Shown here piece after piece: positions 1-6,304 of a stretch of DNA of 9,854 nt. Numbering within the stretch: position 1 is the stretch's first letter; each line of letters opens with the position of its first letter. A program made the translations under genes and the position numbers. Origin of the DNA: a bacterium (GTDB lineage Bacteria > Zixibacteria > MSB-5A5 > GN15 > FEB-12); the NCBI GenBank assembly GCA_030629485.1, contig DAOVOW010000046.1, forward strand, positions 1-9,854. The letters run 5' to 3'. The notes below the pieces were generated by a model. The model did no database searches. It had not been told where the DNA came from and was given only the letters and a program-made list of their open reading frames with translations.

Positions 1-1044
1 ATAGCCGGGCTGATTTATCTTTTCATTCTTTCGATCACTCTTCTGGGAGCATCATTCAAGCTTTTCGGTGAGGAATTCGCCGAAGGTATCTTTCAAGTCA
101 CTGCCAATCCGATTGTCGGGCTGGTCATCGGGGTTCTGTCCACTGCGATTATTCAGTCATCATCTACCACGACCTCGATCGTTGTGGGATTGGTAGCCTC
201 AGGCGTTCTTCCATTCCAGGCAGCCATTCCAATGGTTATGGGGGCCAACATCGGAACCTCGATCACCAATACTATAGTCTCCATCGGCCACATTTCCAGA
301 CGTGCCGAGTTCCAACGAGCTTTCACTGGCGCCATGCTGCACGATATCTTCAATGTTTGTGCCGTAGCCGTCTTGCTGCCGTTGGAAATCTACTTTCATA
401 TCATCGAAAAAGCCGCGCGCTTCCTGGAATCACTGTTTGCAGGCTTCGGCGGTCTGAAGTTTTCGTCACCAATGGCCACAGCGACCAAACCCGTGGCCGA
501 TATGATCCTGCATATCACCGGTGACAATGGCTGGATTGGCGTTATTATAGCCCTGCTTTTTCTGTTCATCGCACTACGCTATATCGTAAAGGTCTTGAAA
601 TCCATGGTCCTGGCGCGTGTCGAAAAGTTTTTCCAACGTTATATCTTCCGCACACCGGCGCTTGGATTCATCCTGGGTATAGCTATTACAACCATGGTAC
701 AGTCGTCCTCAATCACAACGTCCATTGTTGTGCCACTCCTTGGCGCCGGTGTCCTGACAACAGTTCAAATCTACCCGTACCTGCTGGGAGCCAATGTCGG
801 GACTACCATCACCGCCTTTCTGGCCTCGTTCGTCACCGGATCGACCGACGCCGTAGCTGTTGCCTTTGCTCATCTCATGTTCAATGTGTACGGCATCGCG
901 ATTTTCTGGCCGCTCAAACGGGTGCCCATATTCCTGGCCACCAAGCTGGGCAACATGACGGCCAAATCCAAACTGGTGCCGGTAACGTATATATTAGTGG
1001 TGTTCTTTATGATACCGGGATTGATAATCTATTTTATGGAGTAG
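1..1044 (+). CDS. Na+/phosphate cotransporter family protein (NptA/PNaS type), 5' end missing
   Basis: Integral membrane protein that probably couples inward sodium flow to inorganic phosphate movement. The reading frame is open from base 1, so the gene starts upstream of the window; 347 residues are visible. Two inverted-topology Na/Pi repeats can be seen, each with the family's QSSS signature: QSSSTTTS from visible residue 52 and QSSSITTS from residue 234. Each is followed by its partner motif, GANIGTS near residue 81 and GANVGTT near residue 263. Hydrophobic helices surround these motifs. The protein ends just after the last membrane segment, with no fused PhoU domain; instead a separate phoU-like gene starts 4 bases after the stop, so the two are surely co-transcribed and probably work together. 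The family is certain from the paired motifs. The substrate could differ, since some members have not been shown to carry phosphate. An ATG at 184 is internal to repeat 1 and is not the start. Confidence 0.93.
   Translation: MAGLIYLFILSITLLGASFKLFGEEFAEGIFQVTANPIVGLVIGVLSTAIIQSSSTTTSIVVGLVASGVLPFQAAIPMVMGANIGTSITNTIVSIGHISRRAEFQRAFTGAMLHDIFNVCAVAVLLPLEIYFHIIEKAARFLESLFAGFGGLKFSSPMATATKPVADMILHITGDNGWIGVIIALLFLFIALRYIVKVLKSMVLARVEKFFQRYIFRTPALGFILGIAITTMVQSSSITTSIVVPLLGAGVLTTVQIYPYLLGANVGTTITAFLASFVTGSTDAVAVAFAHLMFNVYGIAIFWPLKRVPIFLATKLGNMTAKSKLVPVTYILVVFFMIPGLIIYFME
1038..1041 (+). promoter_or_regulatory. Ribosome binding site of the phoU-like gene
   Basis: GGAG lies 7 bases before the ATG at 1049 and sits inside the last codons of the Na/Pi cotransporter gene. 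This supports that start and suggests translational coupling of the two genes. Confidence 0.7.
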
Positions 1045-1048
1045 ATAT

Positions 1049-1723
1049 ATGTTTGAAAAGTTCAAAGAACTGTTCAGTTCGGAGAACCTGCTGGACTCCG
1101 CCTTCAAGACCACCCTCACGATGGTTGAGTTCGATTACAAAATGTTCGATGCGGCGCGCAAGACCCTTCGTGAATCCCACACCGACGAACTCCCTTTCGA
1201 CGTACGCAAGACCGACCGCAAGATCAACAAGTACGAGCGCGAAGTGCGCCGCCAGGTTATGACTCACCTGACTATCGCCGGCACCCAGAATCTGGCGCCC
1301 GGTCTGGCCTTGATATCCATAGTGATCGACGTCGAACGGATCGGTGACTACACCAAGAATATGGTTGATCTGGCCAAAATGCATCCGAAGCGTTTGCACG
1401 GTGGTAAGTACGAGCAGACACTGCAGGAGCTCGAAGCCGTTAACAAAGAGGTCTTCACCAAGGTCATTCATATCCTCAGAACCCAGGATAAGAAGGCAGC
1501 TCACGAAGTAATGCAGATTGAGGAGGAGACAGCCAAAAAGGCCGAGTCGGTCGTCAAGGACCTGACGCAGGACAGAGACAAAAGTCTGTCGACTTCGGAT
1601 GCCGTGACGGTGTGCATGTACGCGCGCTACCTCAAGCGAATCAACGCCCACCTGACCAACATCGCCAGCTCGACTGTCAACCCGTTCCCACGGATCGGTT
1701 TTAGAGAGAAGACAAAACCCTGA
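1049..1723 (+). CDS. PhoU-like protein paired with the Na/Pi cotransporter
   Basis: Soluble, mostly helical 224-residue protein of the PhoU family, close to the usual length of about 220 to 240. PhoU proteins are two three-helix bundles that bind metal clusters and modulate phosphate uptake. The first bundle carries a good family motif, DVERIGDYTKNM, at residues 94-105, with E96 and D100 as likely metal ligands. The matching motif in the second bundle, YLKRINAHLTNIA at about 194-206, has lost the usual acidic residues (the typical form is YLERIGDH). No membrane segment or signal peptide is visible. The gene begins 4 bases after the Na/Pi transporter stop with a GGAG ribosome site, so it most likely regulates that transporter rather than a Pst ABC system; no pst or phoBR genes are in view. 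Its stop is 5 bases from the converging exchanger gene. PhoU family is near certain; the specific partner is inferred from context. Confidence 0.92.
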   Translation: MFEKFKELFSSENLLDSAFKTTLTMVEFDYKMFDAARKTLRESHTDELPFDVRKTDRKINKYEREVRRQVMTHLTIAGTQNLAPGLALISIVIDVERIGDYTKNMVDLAKMHPKRLHGGKYEQTLQELEAVNKEVFTKVIHILRTQDKKAAHEVMQIEEETAKKAESVVKDLTQDRDKSLSTSDAVTVCMYARYLKRINAHLTNIASSTVNPFPRIGFREKTKP

Positions 1724-1728
1724 CGGCC

Positions 1729-2931
1729 TCAGTGTTCCTTCAGGCCCAGGCCGGTGCGCATGGCCGGTACGAGACAGCGCCGTTGCATGATGATGTATAC
1801 AGCGGCCAACAGCAGATAGATCACCATCACTTCCATCCGGATTTCCGCAACGATAAGCTGAGTCAGGAACAGCACAGCTAACAAGATACCCTCGGACCGA
1901 CTAAACCGCAGGTTCACCAGAATGGCCAGACCGAAGAGCGACTGAGCCGCCGTGAGCAGCAGTTCGTGATTCTGTAATTCATCAAGCATAAACGGTCGTA
2001 CGGCGCCACTTGAGATCGAGAACACCAGGGGAATAGTGCCTACCAGCAAAGTCCACTGGTTCACCTTTGATGAAATCAGCACTCTGAGGGCTGACCCGGC
2101 CGCACCCCGAAGCGCCCAGGTGGCCGCCACGATGAACTCCGGCGCCTCGGACGCCAAGGGGGCCAACCACTGCACCAGGTAAAACTCATCGACTCCGAGT
2201 TCCGTCCCCATGCTGACCAGTGAGAATGCGAACGGCTCCGCGGAAAAGAAAATGACCGCCCCTGCCCAACCAAAGAATATCACCGTTATCGCTCGACGTG
2301 GCCGGGTGCTCATATTTGCGATGATTTTGACCGGGCCGACCATCTCCGGTTCGACCGTTTCCATCTTGGCTATTCGTCGTGTGTAGAGAGCGAAAATCGT
2401 AACCAGAATCACCGTGTCGATCAGATTAAGGCTGCCTTTCAGGGGGATGGTGAACGAGTAGATCGTGGCCATAGCAAGATAGAAGATCTCGACCCGCTGT
2501 GAGGAATCCATGATGATCTCTTTGCGGCGTTTGGCCCAGACGTACAGAAACAGAACCACCGGCCAACCCAGGCCAACCAGCAGCCGGTTGGCGCCGGTCA
2601 TGTTGGCAATAGCGTAGTGCGCCTGAGCAGGATCGTGGGCTGCCTTCCAGGTGAATACAAAGTCGACTGCGTACTCCGGCAACACCGCCAGCAGCGCCAG
2701 AATAGCCACCGCCAGCGATTCCGAGATGTCAATCTGCGCCGCCTCGGCCGCCCATGCCAGGCAAAACGCCGCCCCGAAGATGGCAATGCCGAACAGCATG
2801 CTGCCGAGTATCGGGGCGACTTCAATATGAGTCATGCCCAGATAGAAACCCGGAATGGTGGCGGCAAGAGTCGTCGCCATCATTACATAAAGTCCGGGGG
2901 GGGTTGCGTACTTACCGGAGGGGTGGCTCAT
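1729..2931 (-). CDS. Sodium/calcium exchanger-family membrane protein (CaCA superfamily)
   Basis: Membrane protein of 400 residues with about ten or eleven hydrophobic helices, resembling cation antiporters of the Na/Ca exchanger fold, probably exporting a cation against Na+ or H+. Two alpha-repeats are visible. The first has LPEYAVDF at residues 84-91 with the acidic E86, followed by NMTGANRLLVGLGWP at 110-124. The second has LASEAPEFIVA at 259-269 with E262 and E265, followed by SSKVNQWTLLVGTIPL at 287-302. A loop at about residues 184-214 (RRIAKMETVEPEMVG and onward) separates the halves. The asparagine motifs differ from the classic GSN form (GAN and KVN instead), so the transported ion is uncertain; similar proteins are often labelled sodium:proton or sodium:calcium exchangers. 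The chosen ATG has no clear Shine-Dalgarno sequence; in-frame ATGs at residues 17 and 18 are alternatives. It converges on the phoU-like gene with a 5-base gap, leaving no room for a private terminator. Confidence 0.85.
   Translation of the reverse strand: MSHPSGKYATPPGLYVMMATTLAATIPGFYLGMTHIEVAPILGSMLFGIAIFGAAFCLAWAAEAAQIDISESLAVAILALLAVLPEYAVDFVFTWKAAHDPAQAHYAIANMTGANRLLVGLGWPVVLFLYVWAKRRKEIIMDSSQRVEIFYLAMATIYSFTIPLKGSLNLIDTVILVTIFALYTRRIAKMETVEPEMVGPVKIIANMSTRPRRAITVIFFGWAGAVIFFSAEPFAFSLVSMGTELGVDEFYLVQWLAPLASEAPEFIVAATWALRGAAGSALRVLISSKVNQWTLLVGTIPLVFSISSGAVRPFMLDELQNHELLLTAAQSLFGLAILVNLRFSRSEGILLAVLFLTQLIVAEIRMEVMVIYLLLAAVYIIMQRRCLVPAMRTGLGLKEH
2896..2903. repeat. Eight-base G/C homopolymer near the start of the exchanger gene
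   Basis: Eight consecutive G on the + strand read as eight C in the coding strand, forming codons 10-12 (Thr-Pro-Pro) of the exchanger. It is a possible slippage site; any change of one base would shift the frame just after the start, although ATGs at codons 17-18 lie downstream of it. Confidence 0.9.
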
Positions 2932-2980
2932 GTTGTCGGGCCTGTTGAAAAAGTCACCATAGATAGTTGCAGCGGGTCTG

Positions 2981-2996
2981 GTCCGCCGCGGCGGAC
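2981..2996. repeat. 16-bp perfect palindrome in the intergenic gap
   Basis: GTCCGCCGCGGCGGAC equals its own reverse complement. It lies 50 bases upstream of the exchanger start in a non-coding gap. No T-run follows on either strand, so it is not a standard intrinsic terminator. It could be an operator for a dimeric regulator or part of a dispersed palindromic repeat; the sequence alone cannot decide. Confidence 0.8.
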
Positions 2997-3048
2997 GCGA
3001 GCGGATTGGTGTGACCTGCCGCCCTTATCTGACATGTAGTTAGGTGTC

Positions 3049-3082
3049 GGGTCACAATCCCGTTGAAACGGGATCAAGACCC
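3049..3082. repeat. 34-bp interrupted palindrome (hairpin candidate)
   Basis: The outer arms GGGTC (3049-3053) and GACCC (3078-3082) pair, and the inner arms ATCCCGTT (3057-3064) and AACGGGAT (3067-3074) pair perfectly. Three unpaired bases on each side separate the outer from the inner stem. If transcribed in either direction it could fold into a two-part stem-loop of about 12 pairs with a 4-base loop. No T-run follows, so a classic rho-independent terminator is unlikely. The compact symmetric form in a gap resembles REP-like dispersed repeats, but no second copy is visible in this window. Confidence 0.75.
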
Positions 3083-3123
3083 AACACAACCGTGCACTAG
3101 GTTTATCAACACTCCCTGTCGCG

Positions 3124-3168
3124 GGGGTTGAATGTGGTATGATCGTCGGCACGGACGTGGTCAACCCC
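3124..3168. repeat. Inverted repeat spanning the stop of the EIIA-CBS gene
   Basis: GGGGTTGA (3124-3131) and TCAACCCC (3161-3168) are exact reverse complements, separated by 29 bases that contain a smaller CGTC/GACG pairing. The right arm includes the stop codon of the EIIA-CBS gene, so the mRNA could fold a hairpin at its 3' end. There is no U-run. It could slow the polymerase, protect the 3' end, or be chance. Confidence 0.4.
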
Positions 3169-4066
3169 TGATGACCATGCTTACAATATCCTTGCGCAAA
3201 AGAACGCCAACCAGATTGTCGTCTTCAGCAACGAAAACTTTTCTGACATCCTTGAAGATCATCATAGCCGCAACTTCAACGATGCGGGTACCCGGGCTGG
3301 TGACCTCGTAGTCGGAACGGTAGAGTTGCGAGACCTTGATCTTGTCCTCCTGCTTGAGCAACTCCTCAAACGGCTCTATATCCATCGAATAGTTCAGATT
3401 CGAGATCAACGATTTGTAATCGGGCAAGGCCGCCTTAATCAGGTCGCGATCGTCGATAACACCCAACAGTTTGTTGTTTTCGTCCACAACCGCCAGGGCC
3501 GAAAGCCGGTAGCGGAACATGTTGTTGGCAACATCCTTGAGCGTATTGTCGGGTGTCACACTGGCCACCTTGTGGCGCATGACGTCCTTGACCATCAATT
3601 CCTTGTCGACCTGGAGCCCGGCATCACTAACCAGCTTGATCACATCCGCCGGTCGGCTGACGGCCAGCACTTTTTCCAGCGTGCCGCTCACGCGTCCGAA
3701 GGCGGCCAGTCCGGACAGCATCTGAAGATACAGCTTAGCAATGGTAGAAGGAGTCAGGAGCAAACAGACAACATGTAAGGGAGTACCGTCAGCGGTCTTG
3801 CCCTCGAGCCCCTGCCTTGAGACACCGATGAGGATGTACAACTCGGACACCGCATCCGTTCGCGCGTGAGGAAAAGCAAAACCGTGACCATAGGAGGTGT
3901 TCTCGATTTCCTCACGTTCCCGTACTGATCTGAGGATGGCCTCGAAATTGAGTTGGACTCCCTCGTTCCGGATCAAACCCAGCAACTCAACGACAGCCTC
4001 GTCCTTGGTCTTGGCCTGCAGATTGATCGATATCCGGCGCTCCATTATCAGGTTGGCCAGTTTCAC
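3161..4066 (-). CDS. EIIA (PTS fructose/Ntr type) domain fused to a CBS-domain pair
   Basis: Cytoplasmic 301-residue regulator. Residues 1 to about 148 form a PTS EIIA type-2 domain (the fold of fructose EIIA and PtsN). The active-site region reads SYGHGFAFPHAR, making H67 the predicted phosphohistidine. Residues about 158-213 and 244-298 are two CBS domains, with typical GVIDDRDLI (202-210) and GVLLRKDIV (287-295) strand-helix ends; CBS pairs commonly bind AMP, ATP or similar nucleotides. No membrane segment and no EIIB or EIIC partner is present, so a sugar-uptake role is unlikely; a regulatory role sensing phosphorylation and energy state is inferred. The start is GTG at 4066, supported by GAGAGG 7 bases upstream, and it overlaps the DUF502 stop by four bases (GTGA), implying translational coupling. 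An in-frame ATG at residue 8 is a less likely start. Domains are clear; the target is unknown. Confidence 0.88.
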   Translation of the reverse strand: MKLANLIMERRISINLQAKTKDEAVVELLGLIRNEGVQLNFEAILRSVREREEIENTSYGHGFAFPHARTDAVSELYILIGVSRQGLEGKTADGTPLHVVCLLLTPSTIAKLYLQMLSGLAAFGRVSGTLEKVLAVSRPADVIKLVSDAGLQVDKELMVKDVMRHKVASVTPDNTLKDVANNMFRYRLSALAVVDENNKLLGVIDDRDLIKAALPDYKSLISNLNYSMDIEPFEELLKQEDKIKVSQLYRSDYEVTSPGTRIVEVAAMMIFKDVRKVFVAEDDNLVGVLLRKDIVSMVIRG

Positions 4067-4728
4067 TTGACTACCTCTCTATTCTCTTTCCGATTGTTTT
4101 GCGAACGGAACTGAATGGTGGACGGTGATGCCACGCCTCCTGAGACGAGGAATTTCACAGCTTCCTCTACCGTCATGGCGACCGGCATAACCTCGTCGGC
4201 GGGGACAATTATGACGATTCCCGAGATCGGGGTCGGGGTTGACGGAACAAACACGGTAATACACTCGCGTCTCTCCTCGTCCGATCCCAGCCGGACCCGT
4301 TTGACGATAAAGCAGAGCGCATAAACGCCGCGACGTGGATACTCTACCAACGCCACCTCTTTGAACGACTGCGCGGTCGGCAGGGTAATAGCCTCCAGCA
4401 GTTGTTTGGCCGCCGAGTAAATGGGACGAATGATCGGCATACGCACCAGTACTCTCTCGCCCAGGCGGTAGAGCCGGGCGCCGACGATGTTGCGCGTGAA
4501 GAACCCGGCCAGTATGATCAGCAGAATCGTCGTGACCACACCCAACCCGGGAACGAAATATCCAAAAACAGTGTGCAGGATCGGTTGCAGAATGCCATCA
4601 ATGGCTTCAAAAAGGAACTTGAGTACCAGGTAAGTCAGTATCAGAGGAACGACCACAAGAACGCCGGAAACGAAGTGGCGCTTGACGATCGCGAATACTG
4701 TGTTAAGTAAGGTCATACCAACACCCAT
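4063..4728 (-). CDS. DUF502 domain membrane protein
   Basis: Small membrane protein of 221 residues in the DUF502 family, which also includes plant COV1/LCV proteins; its biochemical role is not established. Two membrane helices are visible, at about residues 18-40 and 60-77. They are followed by the conserved RMPIIRPIYSAAKQL stretch at 96-110 and a beta-rich soluble part with the hallmark VFVPSTPTPISG at 159-170 and VEEAVKFLVSGG near 187-198. The tail (207-221) is charged and rich in Asn, Arg and Lys. It is the first gene after a strong promoter and overlaps the EIIA-CBS gene by four bases, so the two are an operon. The start is uncertain: at ATG 4728 a weak CAGGG abuts the codon, while ATG 4716 (residue 5) has AGGGA 11 bases before it. 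Family assignment is firm. Confidence 0.9.
   Translation of the reverse strand: MGVGMTLLNTVFAIVKRHFVSGVLVVVPLILTYLVLKFLFEAIDGILQPILHTVFGYFVPGLGVVTTILLIILAGFFTRNIVGARLYRLGERVLVRMPIIRPIYSAAKQLLEAITLPTAQSFKEVALVEYPRRGVYALCFIVKRVRLGSDEERRECITVFVPSTPTPISGIVIIVPADEVMPVAMTVEEAVKFLVSGGVASPSTIQFRSQNNRKENREVVK
4074..4079 (-). promoter_or_regulatory. Ribosome binding site of the EIIA-CBS gene
   Basis: On the - strand GAGAGG lies 7 bases before the GTG start at 4066, inside the last codons of the DUF502 gene. It decides in favour of the overlapping GTG start. Confidence 0.65.
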
Positions 4729-4748
4729 CCCTGAGCAACACCAACATG

Positions 4749-4777
4749 ATTATAGCGGTGTGCCCTGAATGTGTCAA
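4749..4777 (-). promoter_or_regulatory. Consensus sigma-70 promoter for the DUF502/EIIA-CBS operon
   Basis: On the - strand TTGACA (4772-4777) and TATAAT (4749-4754) are separated by exactly 17 bases, matching the housekeeping-sigma consensus at all twelve positions and the best spacing. The stretch upstream of the -35 box is A/T-rich (AACTTGATAATAG), like an UP element. Transcription should begin near 4742, giving a leader of only about 14 bases to ATG 4728 or 26 to ATG 4716. It lies in the 61-base gap between the nuoN stop and the DUF502 start, so it makes the downstream pair independent of nuo. The function is predicted from sequence only. Confidence 0.88.
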
Positions 4778-4789
4778 CTATTATCAAGT

Positions 4790-6298
4790 TTACCTGGGGA
4801 TCACTCCGGTGGCAGCAGGGATATCCTTGACGAACTGCAAGATCGGCTCGGCATAGATTCCAAACAGAACCACGCCGATCAAACCGATGGCCACTACCGC
4901 CACGGCCGGCGGGTTCGGTTTGATACGATACGGCGACTCTTCAGCCGAGAAGTACATCTGCTTTATGATGTTGGCATAGTAGTACAGCGAGAACACGGCC
5001 GTGAGCAAGCCGACCCCGGCCAGCCAATATAACCAGGTGTAGTCCTGACTGCGTCCGGCCAGTGAAATGGCGGCTGCGAATACCTTGTACTTGGCCAGGA
5101 AACCGGCCAGCGGCGGAATGCCGGCCAACGACAACAAGAACACCGCCATACACGCCGCCAGTCCAGGCGACGACTGCGACAGACCGCGATAGGTCCCGAT
5201 CTGACATGAGCCGGTCTTGTCTTCGACTATGGCGACTATGGCGAAAGCACCCATGTTGGCAAACATATAGGCAAAAACGTAGAAGGCGACCGCTTCCAGC
5301 CCCCATTCGTTAACAGCCACCATACCGATCATGATGTAACCGGCCTGGGCAATCGACGAATACGCCAGCATCCTCTTGATGTTGGTTTGCCGGATAGCGA
5401 CGACGTTGCCGTAAATCATGGCCGCACAGGCCAGGATACCGGTCAGGTACCCCCAATCATTGGGCGCCATCTCGGCTCCCCAGAAAGCCCAGAGGCCATT
5501 GACGAAAATCTTGGCAAAGGCAACCAGGCCGGCTGCTTTGGACCCGACCGACAGGAAGGCGGCGATCGGTGTCGGCGAACCCTCGTAGACATCCGGCGCC
5601 CACTGATGAAACGGCGGCAGGGATAATTTGAAACCCAGACCGGCAATAATCATGACCATAGCCACCAGCGGCACCACCCCGAGGGATCCGTTCGCAATGA
5701 ACAGAGCCGCCAGATTCATTTTCATCGCCACTATCTCGGTAGTGCCGGACATGCCGTAGAGAAACGAGAAACCATACAGCAGCAAAGCCGATGAAAAGGC
5801 GCCGAACACGAAGTACTTGACCCCGGCTTCGACGGATAGTTTGTCGTCCTTGAAAAATGCAGCCAAAACAAAGAGTGGAATGGTGGTCAACTCCAAACCT
5901 ATCCACAGCGACAACAATTCCTGAGAGGAAGCAAGGAACATCATCCCCACGGTCGACAACAGGATCAGGCCGAAATACTCGCCGCGATGATTGACGATTT
6001 TCTGCTTGATGATACCGAAAGAACTGCCGACCGCCATGAAAGCCGAACCGAGAAAGATTATTTTGAAAAACAGCGCCATCGGGTCGGAGAAGAACATTTT
6101 GCCGAACCCGCGGCCATACCCGGTGGTGGCCAACAGTCCGCCGCAGATAAGAAGCCCGAGCAAAGTCAGATAACCCACAGCCGATTCGCGCCGCCGCCTG
6201 CTCAGCAGATCGAATAGAAACACCACCAGCGCCCAGAGAAACAGAAATATTTCCGGGAGCATCATGCGCAGGTTGTATTCGGGCAGTTGGAATTCCAT
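4790..6298 (-). CDS. nuoN: NADH-quinone oxidoreductase subunit N
   Basis: Antiporter-like membrane subunit of respiratory complex I, taking part in proton pumping driven by quinone reduction. The 502-residue length and about 14 helices are normal for NuoN. The expected charged residues of the central channel are visible: E136 in LELTTIPLFVL, K224 in FKLSLPPFHQWAPDVYEG, K254 in VGSKAAG, and K403 in GFLAKYKVF. The start MEFQLPEYNLRMMLPE is typical. An AGGT 8 bases upstream serves as ribosome site, overlapping the nuoM stop region; the gap to nuoM is 6 bases. It is the last nuo gene of the operon here, and no hairpin with T-run follows its stop. All key residues are intact, so it should be functional. 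Confidence 0.97.
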   Translation of the reverse strand: MEFQLPEYNLRMMLPEIFLFLWALVVFLFDLLSRRRRESAVGYLTLLGLLICGGLLATTGYGRGFGKMFFSDPMALFFKIIFLGSAFMAVGSSFGIIKQKIVNHRGEYFGLILLSTVGMMFLASSQELLSLWIGLELTTIPLFVLAAFFKDDKLSVEAGVKYFVFGAFSSALLLYGFSFLYGMSGTTEIVAMKMNLAALFIANGSLGVVPLVAMVMIIAGLGFKLSLPPFHQWAPDVYEGSPTPIAAFLSVGSKAAGLVAFAKIFVNGLWAFWGAEMAPNDWGYLTGILACAAMIYGNVVAIRQTNIKRMLAYSSIAQAGYIMIGMVAVNEWGLEAVAFYVFAYMFANMGAFAIVAIVEDKTGSCQIGTYRGLSQSSPGLAACMAVFLLSLAGIPPLAGFLAKYKVFAAAISLAGRSQDYTWLYWLAGVGLLTAVFSLYYYANIIKQMYFSAEESPYRIKPNPPAVAVVAIGLIGVVLFGIYAEPILQFVKDIPAATGVIPR

Positions 6299-6304
6299 AT
6301 CGCT

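Noticed and set aside
1034..1651. 205-codon frame on the - strand opposite the phoU-like gene
   Set aside because: It lies fully antisense to a well-supported PhoU family gene and shows no recognisable domain; it is a shadow frame.
1725..1746. GGCCT/AGGCC hairpin as a shared terminator between the converging phoU-like and exchanger genes
   Set aside because: Only five pairs with a long loop and no T-run; it also lies within the exchanger coding end.
2617..3039. 140-codon + strand frame over the exchanger start
   Set aside because: Antisense to the exchanger, rich in Arg and Gly with no domain, and it runs through the palindrome.
2932..3160. Promoter for the exchanger gene
   Set aside because: I looked for -35/-10 pairs on the - strand, but the best candidates (for example TATCTA or GATAAA) lack a properly spaced partner.
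2928..3164. 78-codon - strand reading frame starting with TTG between the exchanger and EIIA-CBS genes
   Set aside because: Its composition is unlike a folded protein, it needs a TTG start, it has no homology I recognise, and it is built across three inverted repeats. The gap is better read as non-coding.
3326..3778. 150-codon + strand frame opposite EIIA-CBS
   Set aside because: Antisense shadow of a gene with clear domains on the other strand.
5457..5906. 149-codon - strand frame inside nuoN
   Set aside because: Out-of-frame reading of nuoN, which has its key residues intact in the main frame; not evidence of a frameshift.
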